Positions 1-5,397 of a stretch of DNA of 6,651 nucleotides are shown piece after piece. Numbering within the stretch: position 1 is the stretch's first letter; each line of letters opens with the position of its first letter. Source of the DNA: Acidobacteriota bacterium (GTDB lineage Bacteria > Acidobacteriota > Terriglobia > Acidiferrales > UBA7541). The position numbers and the translations under genes are program-made. The DNA is taken from NCBI GenBank assembly GCA_003224515.1, contig QHZC01000251.1, forward strand, positions 5,423 to 12,073. Reading direction: 5' to 3'. Below the pieces are notes generated by a model. The model was not told the DNA's origin and searched no databases. It saw only the letters and a program-made list of their open reading frames with translations.

Positions 1-1
1 C

Positions 2-466
2 GGTAAAGCTGACGTGAAGGTCGAGGAAACCGATATAACGCGGTGGACCCAGACGGCCGAATTCGATCATCTTTCGAAGGACCCCGCTGCCCGCAAGCTC
101 TTCACAAATGCGGCGTTTCGCAGTGCACTAGCGAATGACGCCGTCCGCGATGCGCTCAGGAATGCCGCTGTCCGCGATGCACTAGCGAACTCCGCCGTCC
201 GGGACGCAATGGCGAACTCCGCCGTCCGCGATGCAATGGCGAATTCCGCCGTTCGCGATGCAATGGCGAACTCCGCCGTTCGCGATGCAATGGCGAACTC
301 CGCCGTCCGGGACGCAATGGCGAACTCCGCCGTTCGCGACGCAATGGCGAATTCCGCCGTCCGCGACGCAATGGCGAACTCCGCTGTTCGCGACGCACTT
401 GCGAATTCTGCCTTCAGCGACGCGCTAAAGAATGCTGCCCTTCGCGATGCTCTCGCGCATGAATAG
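2..466 (+). CDS. Nonapeptide tandem-repeat protein (5'-partial, hypothetical)
   Basis: The frame is open to the left edge, so this is probably the 3' part of a longer gene. The first possible start is GTG at 14, which has no good ribosome binding site. Counting from that GTG the product is 150 residues: a charged, non-repetitive stretch (1-31), then 13 units of nine residues (32-148), then HE and the stop. The unit consensus is NSAVRDAMA; seven central units are identical in protein, while outer units vary (NAAFRSALA, NDAVRDALR, NSAFSDALK, NAALRDALA). Residues 23-31 may be an eroded fourteenth unit. Each unit carries one Arg and one Asp, so the array is net neutral, Ala-rich and probably helical. 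No membrane segment, signal peptide, cysteine or catalytic motif is visible. The period is nine, so it is not a pentapeptide-repeat (A[DN]LXX) protein. I do not recognise the family; a structural, adhesive or binding role would be a guess. Confidence 0.72.
   Translation, partial: GKADVKVEETDITRWTQTAEFDHLSKDPAARKLFTNAAFRSALANDAVRDALRNAAVRDALANSAVRDAMANSAVRDAMANSAVRDAMANSAVRDAMANSAVRDAMANSAVRDAMANSAVRDAMANSAVRDALANSAFSDALKNAALRDALAHE
107..457 (+). repeat. 27-bp in-frame tandem repeat, 13 units
   Basis: Thirteen consecutive 27-base units encode the nine-residue repeat. The central units (188-403) are nearly identical in DNA and differ almost only at synonymous positions (GTC/GTT, CGG/CGC, GAC/GAT, AAC/AAT). 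The edge units are more diverged, as expected when an array expands from its middle. Units 188-214 and 296-322 are identical, exactly four units (108 bases) apart. Units with AAT instead of AAC also recur four units apart (242 and 350). The unit length is a multiple of three and lacks stop codons in several frames, which creates spurious open frames on both strands here. Confidence 0.95.
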
Positions 467-600
467 GGCGGTTTGGCTTTCAGGGTCGTGGATCTGCGTA
501 CCACACTTTTCTTGATAATAATGATAACTTGCAACGGCCAGGGTCCCCTCTGAGCCTTGAATGGGCAACCTGGTCGTTGCGTTATTGTGGGAACCGAAGA
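467..600 (+). other. Intergenic leader before the metallopeptidase gene
   Basis: This stretch separates the repeat-protein stop (464-466) from the ATG at 601. Its main content is the palindrome described separately at 521-588. I see no convincing sigma-70 promoter. TTGAAT at 557-562 has only a poor -10 partner (CGTTAT at 580-585, 17-base spacing). The frame is open from a TTG at 529, but the signal peptide begins at 601, so this region is treated as untranslated. Confidence 0.5.
521..588 (+). promoter_or_regulatory. Long imperfect inverted repeat / candidate leader hairpin
   Basis: GCAACGGCCAGG (531-542) pairs with CCTGGTCGTTGC (569-580) over 12 positions with a single G-T wobble. After a two-base bulge (529-530), ATGATAAC (521-528) pairs with GTTATTGT (581-588) over 8 more positions, two of them G-T wobbles. 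That gives about 20 pairs closing a 26-base loop, which could itself hold CCC (546-548) with GGG (563-565). It ends 12 bases before the ATG at 601. There is no T-run after it, so it does not look like an intrinsic terminator. Alternatives are a cis-acting mRNA leader structure, an operator-like palindrome, or a small mobile palindromic repeat. The pairing is seen directly; the function is unknown. Confidence 0.55.
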
Positions 601-1116
601 ATGCGTCTGGCAACCTGGGCGGTCCCGGTCGCACTCCTGATTGCCGCCGCTCCTGCGCGAGCGCAAGGTCTCTCGGAGATCGAAACCGAGGACCTTCGCC
701 TCCTCTACCGTAACCCGTCACAGGCCTACCTCGCCCCCTACGCAGGTCGTTGCTTTGAAAACTCCATGCGCTTCCAACGCTGGCTCTTTGGCTACGTCCC
801 TTCGCAAAGAGTCGCCGTTCTCCTGAACGACTTCTCTGACGCAGGCAACGCGAGCGCGACGGCCATCCCGCACGATGTTCTGCTGGTCGGGACATCTCCA
901 CTTGACTCCGCCTTCGAGACCATTACGCCTAACGAACGGCTGAACTTCATCATGAACCACGAGTTGGTGCATATCGTCACGGTGGATAAAGCTGCGCGAC
1001 GTGACCGCTTCTTTCGCGCCTTGTTCGGCGGCAAAGTAACCCCGGTCGCCGAGGACCCCGAGTCGGTTCTCTACTACTTCCTGACCTCGACCGCGAAGGG
1101 ATCGCGGTGTTCATAG
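601..1116 (+). CDS. Exported HExxH metallopeptidase domain, N-terminal part of a split surface protein
   Basis: The start is taken as ATG 601 because it opens a clear Sec signal peptide: MRLATW, a hydrophobic core, then ARA|Q with likely cleavage after residue 21. The more upstream TTG at 529 would bury that signal. The mature part contains NHELVH (His120-Glu121-Leu-Val-His124), the HExxH zinc motif of gluzincin-type peptidases, resembling the peptidase-MA-like group. The third ligand in such enzymes is a Glu downstream, typically in an EG[IL]A context. Here the frame runs into TAG (1114-1116) after 171 residues, while REGIAVFIETW continues in another frame (Arg codon at 1092). Read alone, this product lacks the third ligand and everything after it. 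With the fragment at 1107-3512 it forms one broken gene. If correct, the intact protein would be exported and anchored in the outer membrane by its C-terminal barrel. Confidence 0.8.
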   Translation: MRLATWAVPVALLIAAAPARAQGLSEIETEDLRLLYRNPSQAYLAPYAGRCFENSMRFQRWLFGYVPSQRVAVLLNDFSDAGNASATAIPHDVLLVGTSPLDSAFETITPNERLNFIMNHELVHIVTVDKAARRDRFFRALFGGKVTPVAEDPESVLYYFLTSTAKGSRCS

Positions 1117-3512
1117 AGACTTGGATGTCCGGGGGCCTAGGCCGCGCTCAGGGCGCCTATGACGAGATGGTCTTCCGGTCCATGGTCTTGGATGGAAGCC
1201 GCTTTTACAGTCCACTGGGACTCGTTTCCGAAGGGACGAAAATCGACTTCCAAGTGGAGGTGAATTCCTATCTCTACGGTACGCGCTTTATGTCTTATAT
1301 CGCCAACCGGCACTCCCCGGAAAAGCTGATCGAGTGGGTTTCCCGAAGTGACGGAAGCAAAGGCTACTACGCATCTCAATTCCGGCATGTCTTCGGCCAG
1401 AAACTCGAAGACGCCTGGCAAGACTGGATCAAATCGGAGAAGGAGTTCCAGCAGAAAAATCTCGAGGCCATCCGCAAGTATCCGGTCACCCCTTACCATG
1501 ACATTTCGCAGCGCGCTCTTGGGTCTGTGTCTCGAGCTTATTACGACCCAAGCTCGCAGAAGATCTATGCGGCTTTCAATTATCCGGGCGTGGTGGCTCA
1601 CGTGGGTGCTATCTCGATGCGGGACGGTTCAGTTGAGAAACTCCTGGACGTGAAAGGTCCGGTCATCTACACCGTAGCCTCGCTGACCTTTGACCCTCAG
1701 AAAAAGATCATCTTCTACACGACCGACAACAATGCGTACCGCGACTTGCGGTCTCTGAATCCCGCCACACACAAATCCCGCACGCTCATGAAGGATGCTC
1801 GCATTGGCGACTTAGCATTCGACCAGGAGGACGGGTCGATTTGGGGAGTCCGCCACTTCAATGGCATCGCAACCCTCGTGCGCGTTCCGCCTCCGTACAG
1901 CAGTTGGAACCAGATTCATTCCTGGGATTACGGGGAAGTACCCTACGATGTGGATGTCTCACCTGATGGCCGCTTGCTTTCCACATCCGTAGCGGAAATC
2001 AACGGAAAACACTCGCTCCAGATTTTCCGGACCGAGGACCTGCTCGCGGGAAGAGTCGCGCCAATCGCACACTTCGACTTCGGGGATTCGCTCCCGCTCG
2101 ATTTTGTCTTTTCACCCGACGGAAAGTACGTTTACGGCAGTTCCTATTACACCGGTGTCTCAGACATCTACCGCTATGAGATCGAGACCGGTAAGCTCGA
2201 GGCGCTCAGCAACAGCGAAACCGGTTTTTTCCGCCCGATTCCCTTAGAGGATGGCAAGCTCATCGTGTTCCGCTATACCGGCGACGGTTTTGTTCCCACG
2301 ATGATCGAGGCCAAGCCCACCGAGGACCTTGGCGCGATTACGTTCCTGGGAGCGCGAATCATCGAAAAATACCCCGAGCTGAAGAAATGGAATGTCGGTT
2401 CGCCGGCAAACGTGCCGCTGGAGTCCATGATCGTCGACAAAGACAAGTATGGTTTGTGGGGGAACCTACGGCCGGAGTCGTTCTATCCGGTCGTGCAGAG
2501 CTACAAGGATTCGGTGGCGTACGGATATCGTATGAATTTCTCCGATTCTCTCTCTCTGAACCGCATCGACCTCACGGCATCGTATTCGCCCGATCATGGC
2601 CTTCCGTCGGATGAGCGCATGCACGCGCAACTCGAATACCGCCGCTATGACTGGAGAGCCAGCGCCGCATATAACGCCGCAGACTTCTATGATCTGTTCG
2701 GTCCGACGAAGACCAGCCGCAGGGGTTACGTCTTTGGCCTCGGCTACGACAAGTTGCTTCTCTATGATCAGCCGAGAAAATTGACGCTTAGCCTCGATGG
2801 CAAATTTTACGGGAATCTGGATCGCCTGCCCGATTACCAGAACGTGGTTGCGACTTTCGATAAGCTCTTCACAGTCAGGGCAAAACTCAGGTACACAAAT
2901 CTGCGCTCCTCACTGGGACACGTGGACGATGAAAAGGGCGAGGCATGGCAGTTCGCAGCTGAAAACAATTATGTAAACGGGACAGCTATACCAAGGATCT
3001 GGGCCGACTACGACTGGGGCTTCGCACTCCCCCTGCGCCACACTTCCATTTGGCTGAGGAGTTCGGGAGGGACGGCTTTCGGAGATCGGCTGTCTCCTTA
3101 CGCCAACTTCTACTTTGGCGGATATGGAAATAACTGGGTGGACCACGGTCCTGAAAAAAGATACCGCGAATACTACAGCTTTCCGGGAGTGGCACTGAAC
3201 GAAATCGGTGGGAAAAACTATGCGAAGAGCGTTCTCGAGTGGAACCTTCCTCCCGTTCGCTTCCGTCGTGTGGGCAGGCCCGGCTTTTACCTGAGCTGGG
3301 CGCGGCCCGCCCTGTTTGCTAGCGGCCTCATCACCAACATGGACGATGCAATCGTTCGCAGAACTGTTCGAAACGCCGGTACCCAGGTGGATCTGCGGTT
3401 TAATCTGCTTTCGAGACTGGACATGACCCTCTCGGGTGGATACGCTGTGGCCTTCGGAAACAATCTAACAAAACATGACGAAGCCATGATCTCCTTGAAG
3501 ATCATGAATTGA
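1107..3512 (+). CDS. Beta-propeller plus outer-membrane beta-barrel protein, C-terminal part of the split metallopeptidase gene
   Basis: The first available start is GTG 1107, 801 residues, but the frame is coding-like from at least 1092 (REGIAVF). Residues 1-125 finish the helical peptidase-like domain (MSGGLGRAQGAYDEMVF, VNSYLYGTRFMSY, DAWQDWI). Residues ~135-410 form a TolB/WD40-like propeller, with blade motifs such as DVSPDGR (283-289) and FSPDGKYVYGSS (335-346). Residues ~470-801 show alternating aromatic/polar strands typical of an outer-membrane barrel, with GGYG (671-674) and GGKNYAKSVLEWNLPPVRF (701-719), reminiscent of bacterial surface antigen/BamA-type barrels. The chain ends in MISLKIMN, not the common terminal Phe. 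There is no signal peptide, so this part cannot reach the outer membrane by itself. GAAGGGA at 1095-1101, five bases before the GTG, could by chance act as a ribosome site. Domain assignments come from motif recognition; the substrate is unknown. Confidence 0.8.
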   Translation: MFIETWMSGGLGRAQGAYDEMVFRSMVLDGSRFYSPLGLVSEGTKIDFQVEVNSYLYGTRFMSYIANRHSPEKLIEWVSRSDGSKGYYASQFRHVFGQKLEDAWQDWIKSEKEFQQKNLEAIRKYPVTPYHDISQRALGSVSRAYYDPSSQKIYAAFNYPGVVAHVGAISMRDGSVEKLLDVKGPVIYTVASLTFDPQKKIIFYTTDNNAYRDLRSLNPATHKSRTLMKDARIGDLAFDQEDGSIWGVRHFNGIATLVRVPPPYSSWNQIHSWDYGEVPYDVDVSPDGRLLSTSVAEINGKHSLQIFRTEDLLAGRVAPIAHFDFGDSLPLDFVFSPDGKYVYGSSYYTGVSDIYRYEIETGKLEALSNSETGFFRPIPLEDGKLIVFRYTGDGFVPTMIEAKPTEDLGAITFLGARIIEKYPELKKWNVGSPANVPLESMIVDKDKYGLWGNLRPESFYPVVQSYKDSVAYGYRMNFSDSLSLNRIDLTASYSPDHGLPSDERMHAQLEYRRYDWRASAAYNAADFYDLFGPTKTSRRGYVFGLGYDKLLLYDQPRKLTLSLDGKFYGNLDRLPDYQNVVATFDKLFTVRAKLRYTNLRSSLGHVDDEKGEAWQFAAENNYVNGTAIPRIWADYDWGFALPLRHTSIWLRSSGGTAFGDRLSPYANFYFGGYGNNWVDHGPEKRYREYYSFPGVALNEIGGKNYAKSVLEWNLPPVRFRRVGRPGFYLSWARPALFASGLITNMDDAIVRRTVRNAGTQVDLRFNLLSRLDMTLSGGYAVAFGNNLTKHDEAMISLKIMN

Positions 3513-3579
3513 TGCGCCCGCTGACTCCGCGCCCTCGGCCGCCTTTGCCGGAGCTCATTCACAGTTGGGGATACATGGG
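3513..3579 (+). other. Short intergenic spacer between the barrel protein and the PrsW-type gene
   Basis: This is a 67-base GC-rich gap. CTCCG and CGGAG can pair across it, but no T-run follows, so no terminator is called. The short gap and shared strand allow co-transcription of the two genes. GGGGA (3567-3571) lies eight bases before ATG 3580 and may serve as a weak ribosome binding site. Confidence 0.4.
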
Positions 3580-3867
3580 ATGACCGAGCTGTTGCCGCGA
3601 CTACTGGCAGGGTTCCTCCCGGTTCTGATCTTCCTGGGCGTGCTGATCTATCTCGACAGCTACAAGCTTGTCAGGCTGCGCTGGGTGCTCTTCACAATCG
3701 TGCTCGGTGGAGCGGCAGCGGCAGCGAGCTACACGGCCAACGGCGTGCTGTTGTCACGCCTGCCAATTGATTTCACGACTTATTCGCGATACGTCTCTCC
3801 TTTGGTTGAGGAGTCAGCCAAAGCCCTCGTTCTCATCTGGTTCATACGCTCGTTTTGCGCTGCTTGA
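3580..3867 (+). CDS. PrsW-family intramembrane protease, N-terminal fragment
   Basis: The start is ATG 3580 (MTELLPRLLAGF); the TTG at 3565 in the same frame is less likely. Residues ~5-24 form membrane helix 1, ending in YLDSYKLV, a sequence typical of this family. Residues ~31-52 form helix 2. PLVEESAKALVLIWF (residues ~75-89) holds EExxK, the first conserved PrsW motif, which sits in the catalytic membrane core. After FIRS the frame ends at TGA (3865-3867). The rest of the protease (FALLENAYYL onward) continues in the +1 frame. PrsW proteins (MEROPS M82) cleave membrane-bound partners such as anti-sigma factors in the cytoplasmic membrane. This product alone is about 95 residues and would be inactive. 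Family confidence is good; the target is unknown. Confidence 0.78.
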   Translation: MTELLPRLLAGFLPVLIFLGVLIYLDSYKLVRLRWVLFTIVLGGAAAAASYTANGVLLSRLPIDFTTYSRYVSPLVEESAKALVLIWFIRSFCAA

Positions 3868-4534
3868 GAACGCCTACTATCTGCGATCCATCCCGGATAC
3901 GCACCTCGTCGTCTGGGTCATCCGGGGCTTGGGGACCGCGGTCATGCACGGAGGAACCACCGCTATTTTTGGAATCGTCTCTCAGCTTCTCGCAGAGTTC
4001 AAATCGCCAAAGCAAATCTTGATTTTCGTGCCCGGACTACTTACGGCGGTAGTACTCCATTCCTTATTCAATCACCTGTTTTTTTCACCGCTCTTCTCGA
4101 TGCTCGTCACCCTGTTGGTTTTTCCGCTTCTAATCTTTGTAGTCTTCGAGAGGAGCGAGCAATCACTCCAGAATTGGCTGGAGGTCGGATTCGACGCCGA
4201 TACTGAACTGCTGGAACTGATGAATTCGGGCAGGCTGTCGGAGTCGAGAGTTGGAAAGTACCTTAAGTCCCTGAGAGAAAAATTTAGCGGCGAAGTGGTC
4301 ATGGATCTTCTCTGCTATCTGCGAATTCACCTCGAACTGTCCTTGCGCGCCAAGGGCATTTTGATGATGCGTGAAGCAGGATTCGATGCCGAGCCAGACG
4401 ATGATACGCGCGCGCTTTTCCAGGAGATGAAATTCCTGGAAAGGAGCATCGGCAAGACGGGCAAGCTTGCTTTGTTACCCTTCCTCAGTGTCAGCGGAAA
4501 AGAACTGTGGCAGCTCTATATGATCGGGAAATGA
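3851..4534 (+). pseudogene. PrsW-family intramembrane protease, C-terminal fragment, frame-disrupted
   Basis: From CGT 3851 this frame reads RFALLENAYYL, the family's conserved EN motif, in register with the N-terminal fragment in the 3580 frame. It continues with VMHGGTTAIFGI (His of the third motif) and VVLHSLFNHLFF (His/Asn motif) in membrane helices, then two hydrophobic helices up to about base 4145. A soluble, charged tail of about 130 residues follows, ending LWQLYMIGK. The stretch that PrsW proteins normally have between EExxK and ENxxY (roughly 20 residues, GFxxDAxxxGFAxGxGF-like) is missing at the junction. I therefore infer a deletion of 3n+2 bases rather than a single-base error. 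No good start codon lies at the beginning of this part, so it is probably not translated alone. The frame is open further left, but that part is out-of-frame shadow. The stop codon is supplied by the tip of the IS element. Confidence 0.72.
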
Positions 4535-4551
4535 TCCTCGGAATAAGAAAG
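4532..4551 (+). repeat. IS right terminal inverted repeat
   Basis: TGATCCTCGGAATAAGAAA mirrors the opposite IS end (5198-5217) with 15 of 20 aligned columns equal and one gap. It lies immediately after the last sense codon of the PrsW frame, and its first three bases form that frame's stop codon. Tip positions are judged by eye. Confidence 0.55.
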
Positions 4552-4842
4552 GGCTCCCGTCGAACGGTCAACAGATTGTCTTCGCGCATAATTCGCGCCA
4601 CCCGCTTGTGATTTACGATCATTCCGCATTGCCGTAATTCCGCTGTCACCCTCCTGTACCCGTACCTCCAGCGGTGCTCCAAGACAACATCCTGAATGGC
4701 CGACCGCAGGTTCACCTCTTCCTCAACAGGCCATCCATTCCCCAGGTAACGATAGAATCCCGACCGACTCACCTGGGCCAATTGGCACATTTGCTCGACA
4801 TTCAAACTGCCTTGCAACGATATCCTCGATCTTATTTCGTCG
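4532..4842 (-). pseudogene. IS3-family transposase OrfB, N-terminal remnant without DDE domain
   Basis: In this minus-strand frame bases 4811-4557 encode GSLNVEQMCQLAQVSRSGFYRYL, then GYRRVTAELRQCGMIVNHKRV and ARIMREDNLLTVRR. This is the helix-turn-helix start of IS3 OrfB, just before the integrase (rve, DDE) domain. After RR the family sequence ends and the frame reads through the right inverted repeat to a stop at 4491. None of the catalytic D, D, E segments is present. The frame is open upstream to 5057 but that part overlaps orfA out of frame. Relative to the repaired orfA frame, orfB is in -1, the normal IS3 arrangement. The product would be inactive. Confidence 0.68.
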
Positions 4843-5160
4843 TAGATACCTCGCCGCCAGAGAAACATCTCTGTCGACGTCGAGCCATATTCTTTGCAAG
4901 GCACCTCTGAAAAAATCCACTTCCATCGTCTTGTTGGCCAATACTCGTTTGAGAGAAAGAATTTGTCTACGCAAGATGAATTCGCGGGGACGCTCGGAAA
5001 GAAGATGCGCATGCTCCACCCTGTCGCGCCAGTTGTAAAGCAGATGGCGAGCAACACCGAGCTCCCGCGAAAGCCTGCTGATGTTGTCGCATGCGTTCAT
5101 TCGTTCAACTGACTGCTGCCGAAATTCCTTGCTGTATCGCTGACCCTTTTTTCGATCCAT
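4723..5160 (-). CDS. IS3-family transposase OrfA (helix-turn-helix), apparently frameshifted near its 3' end
   Basis: The start is ATG 5160 (MDRKKGQRYSKEF), chosen for its strong ribosome site; an in-frame ATG at 5205 lies inside the terminal repeat region. Residues ~8-50 form the DNA-binding helix-turn-helix (KEFRQQSVERM, ISRLSRELGVARHLLYNWRDR). A leucine-rich segment follows (FILRRQILSLKRVL), and then EVDFFRGALQRI, the typical end region of OrfA. After QRI the reading frame leaves the family pattern. The -1 frame continues MARRRQRC...STTK and stops at TAA (4834 down to 4832), which would give a normal OrfA of about 109 residues. This points to a one-base indel around 4880-4895. The present 145-residue product has an unrelated tail read from orfB sequence. 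OrfA alone does not transpose; the catalytic partner is missing here. Confidence 0.72.
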   Translation of the reverse strand: MDRKKGQRYSKEFRQQSVERMNACDNISRLSRELGVARHLLYNWRDRVEHAHLLSERPREFILRRQILSLKRVLANKTMEVDFFRGALQRIWLDVDRDVSLAARYLRRNKIEDIVARQFECRANVPIGPGESVGILSLPGEWMAC

Positions 5161-5166
5161 TTGCGG

Positions 5167-5173
5167 CTCCTTT
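5167..5173 (-). promoter_or_regulatory. Ribosome binding site for orfA
   Basis: The minus strand reads AAAGGAG, six bases before ATG 5160. It decides the OrfA start in favour of 5160 over 5205. Confidence 0.7.
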
Positions 5174-5197
5174 CCCGCAAAGTGTGCAATACAGAAA

Positions 5198-5217
5198 TGT
5201 CTCATTCCAGGGGTTCA
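5198..5217 (-). repeat. IS left terminal inverted repeat
   Basis: On the minus strand, 5217 down to 5198 reads TGAACCCCTGGAATGAGACA, upstream of orfA as expected for an IS3 left end. It pairs with the copy at 4532-4551. Confidence 0.55.
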
Positions 5218-5248
5218 CTCCAGACAACGAAAATGCGAAGGAATGGAT

Positions 5249-5276
5249 TTCGGAACGGCGGTAAATGCTTTAGAAT
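5249..5276 (+). promoter_or_regulatory. Candidate promoter for tRNA-Ala
   Basis: TAGAAT (5271-5276) differs from the -10 consensus at one base and lies 18 bases before the mature tRNA 5' end. The -35 partner is weak (TTCGGA at 5249-5254, 16-base spacing). Position relative to the tRNA is the main support. It lies within the 77 bases between the IS left tip and the tRNA. Confidence 0.35.
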
Positions 5277-5294
5277 CAGAGTGACTCCTACTGT

Positions 5295-5370
5295 GGGCGT
5301 GTAGCTCAGCTGGGAGAGCACCTGCTTTGCAAGCAGGGGGTCAGGGGTTCGAATCCCCTCACGTCCACCA
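5295..5370 (+). tRNA. tRNA-Ala (anticodon UGC)
   Basis: This is a complete 76-base cloverleaf. The acceptor stem GGGCGTG (5295-5301) pairs with CACGTCC (5360-5366) and includes the G3-U70 wobble that identifies alanine tRNAs. The D-arm contains AGCTCAGCTGGGAGAGC. The anticodon stem CCTGC/GCAGG encloses TTTGCAA, with anticodon TGC at 5328-5330. The T-arm is GGGGTTCGAATCCCC. The discriminator is A5367 and CCA (5368-5370) is encoded. It reads GCA codons and, with modification, other GCN codons. Confidence 0.98.
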
Positions 5371-5380
5371 ACTTTGTTGT

Positions 5381-5397
5381 AACGAGCCTCGTTTTTT
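5381..5397 (+). terminator. Short intrinsic terminator after tRNA-Ala
   Basis: AACGA (5381-5385), a GCC loop and TCGTT (5388-5392) form a five-pair hairpin that runs directly into a T tract ending at 5397. It starts ten bases after the tRNA CCA. The stem is short, so strength is uncertain. Confidence 0.5.

Larger units (their letters stand above)
4532..5217 (-). mobile_element. IS3-family element, internally deleted, non-autonomous
   Basis: The element is read on the minus strand. Its left tip is TGAACCCCTGGAATGAGACA (5217 down to 5198). The matching right tip is on the plus strand at 4532: TGATCCTCGGAATAAGAAA. With one gap, 15 of 20 columns agree, and both start with TGA as is usual for IS3 ends. 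Inside are orfA with a good ribosome site and about 85 codons of orfB (helix-turn-helix part). The whole DDE integrase domain, about 190 codons in normal IS3 orfB, is absent. The orfB homology stops at base 4557, directly against the right repeat, so an internal deletion is the simplest reading. No target-site duplication is visible (GGAAA before 4532, CTCCA after 5217). Total length is 686 bases against about 1.2-1.5 kb for a complete IS3 element. Confidence 0.65.

Noticed and set aside
231..428. 65-codon plus-strand frame inside the repeat array
   Set aside because: It is an out-of-frame reading of the 27-base repeats with unnatural Trp/Pro periodicity.
67..666. 199-codon open frame on the minus strand across the repeat array
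   Set aside because: The 27-base unit lacks stops in this frame, so the frame is open by repetition; the product is an antisense echo of the array.
1083..1116. Programmed ribosomal frameshifting joining the two metallopeptidase frames
   Set aside because: No slippery heptamer or downstream pseudoknot is evident, and family residues appear to be missing at the junction.
4909..4915. T TTT TTC heptamer in phase in orfA as a programmed -1 frameshift site
   Set aside because: Shifting here would give QRCLAKN in place of the family-like RGALQRI, and the -1 frame soon stops at 4832; the inferred frame change lies downstream, so this motif does not explain orfA/orfB fusion.
5208..5350. CAGGGGTTC present both at the IS tip (5208-5216) and in the tRNA T-arm (5342-5350), possible att-like repeat
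   Set aside because: It is only nine bases and is explained by the IS end on one side and the T-arm on the other; no integrase or tRNA 3'-end duplication is present.
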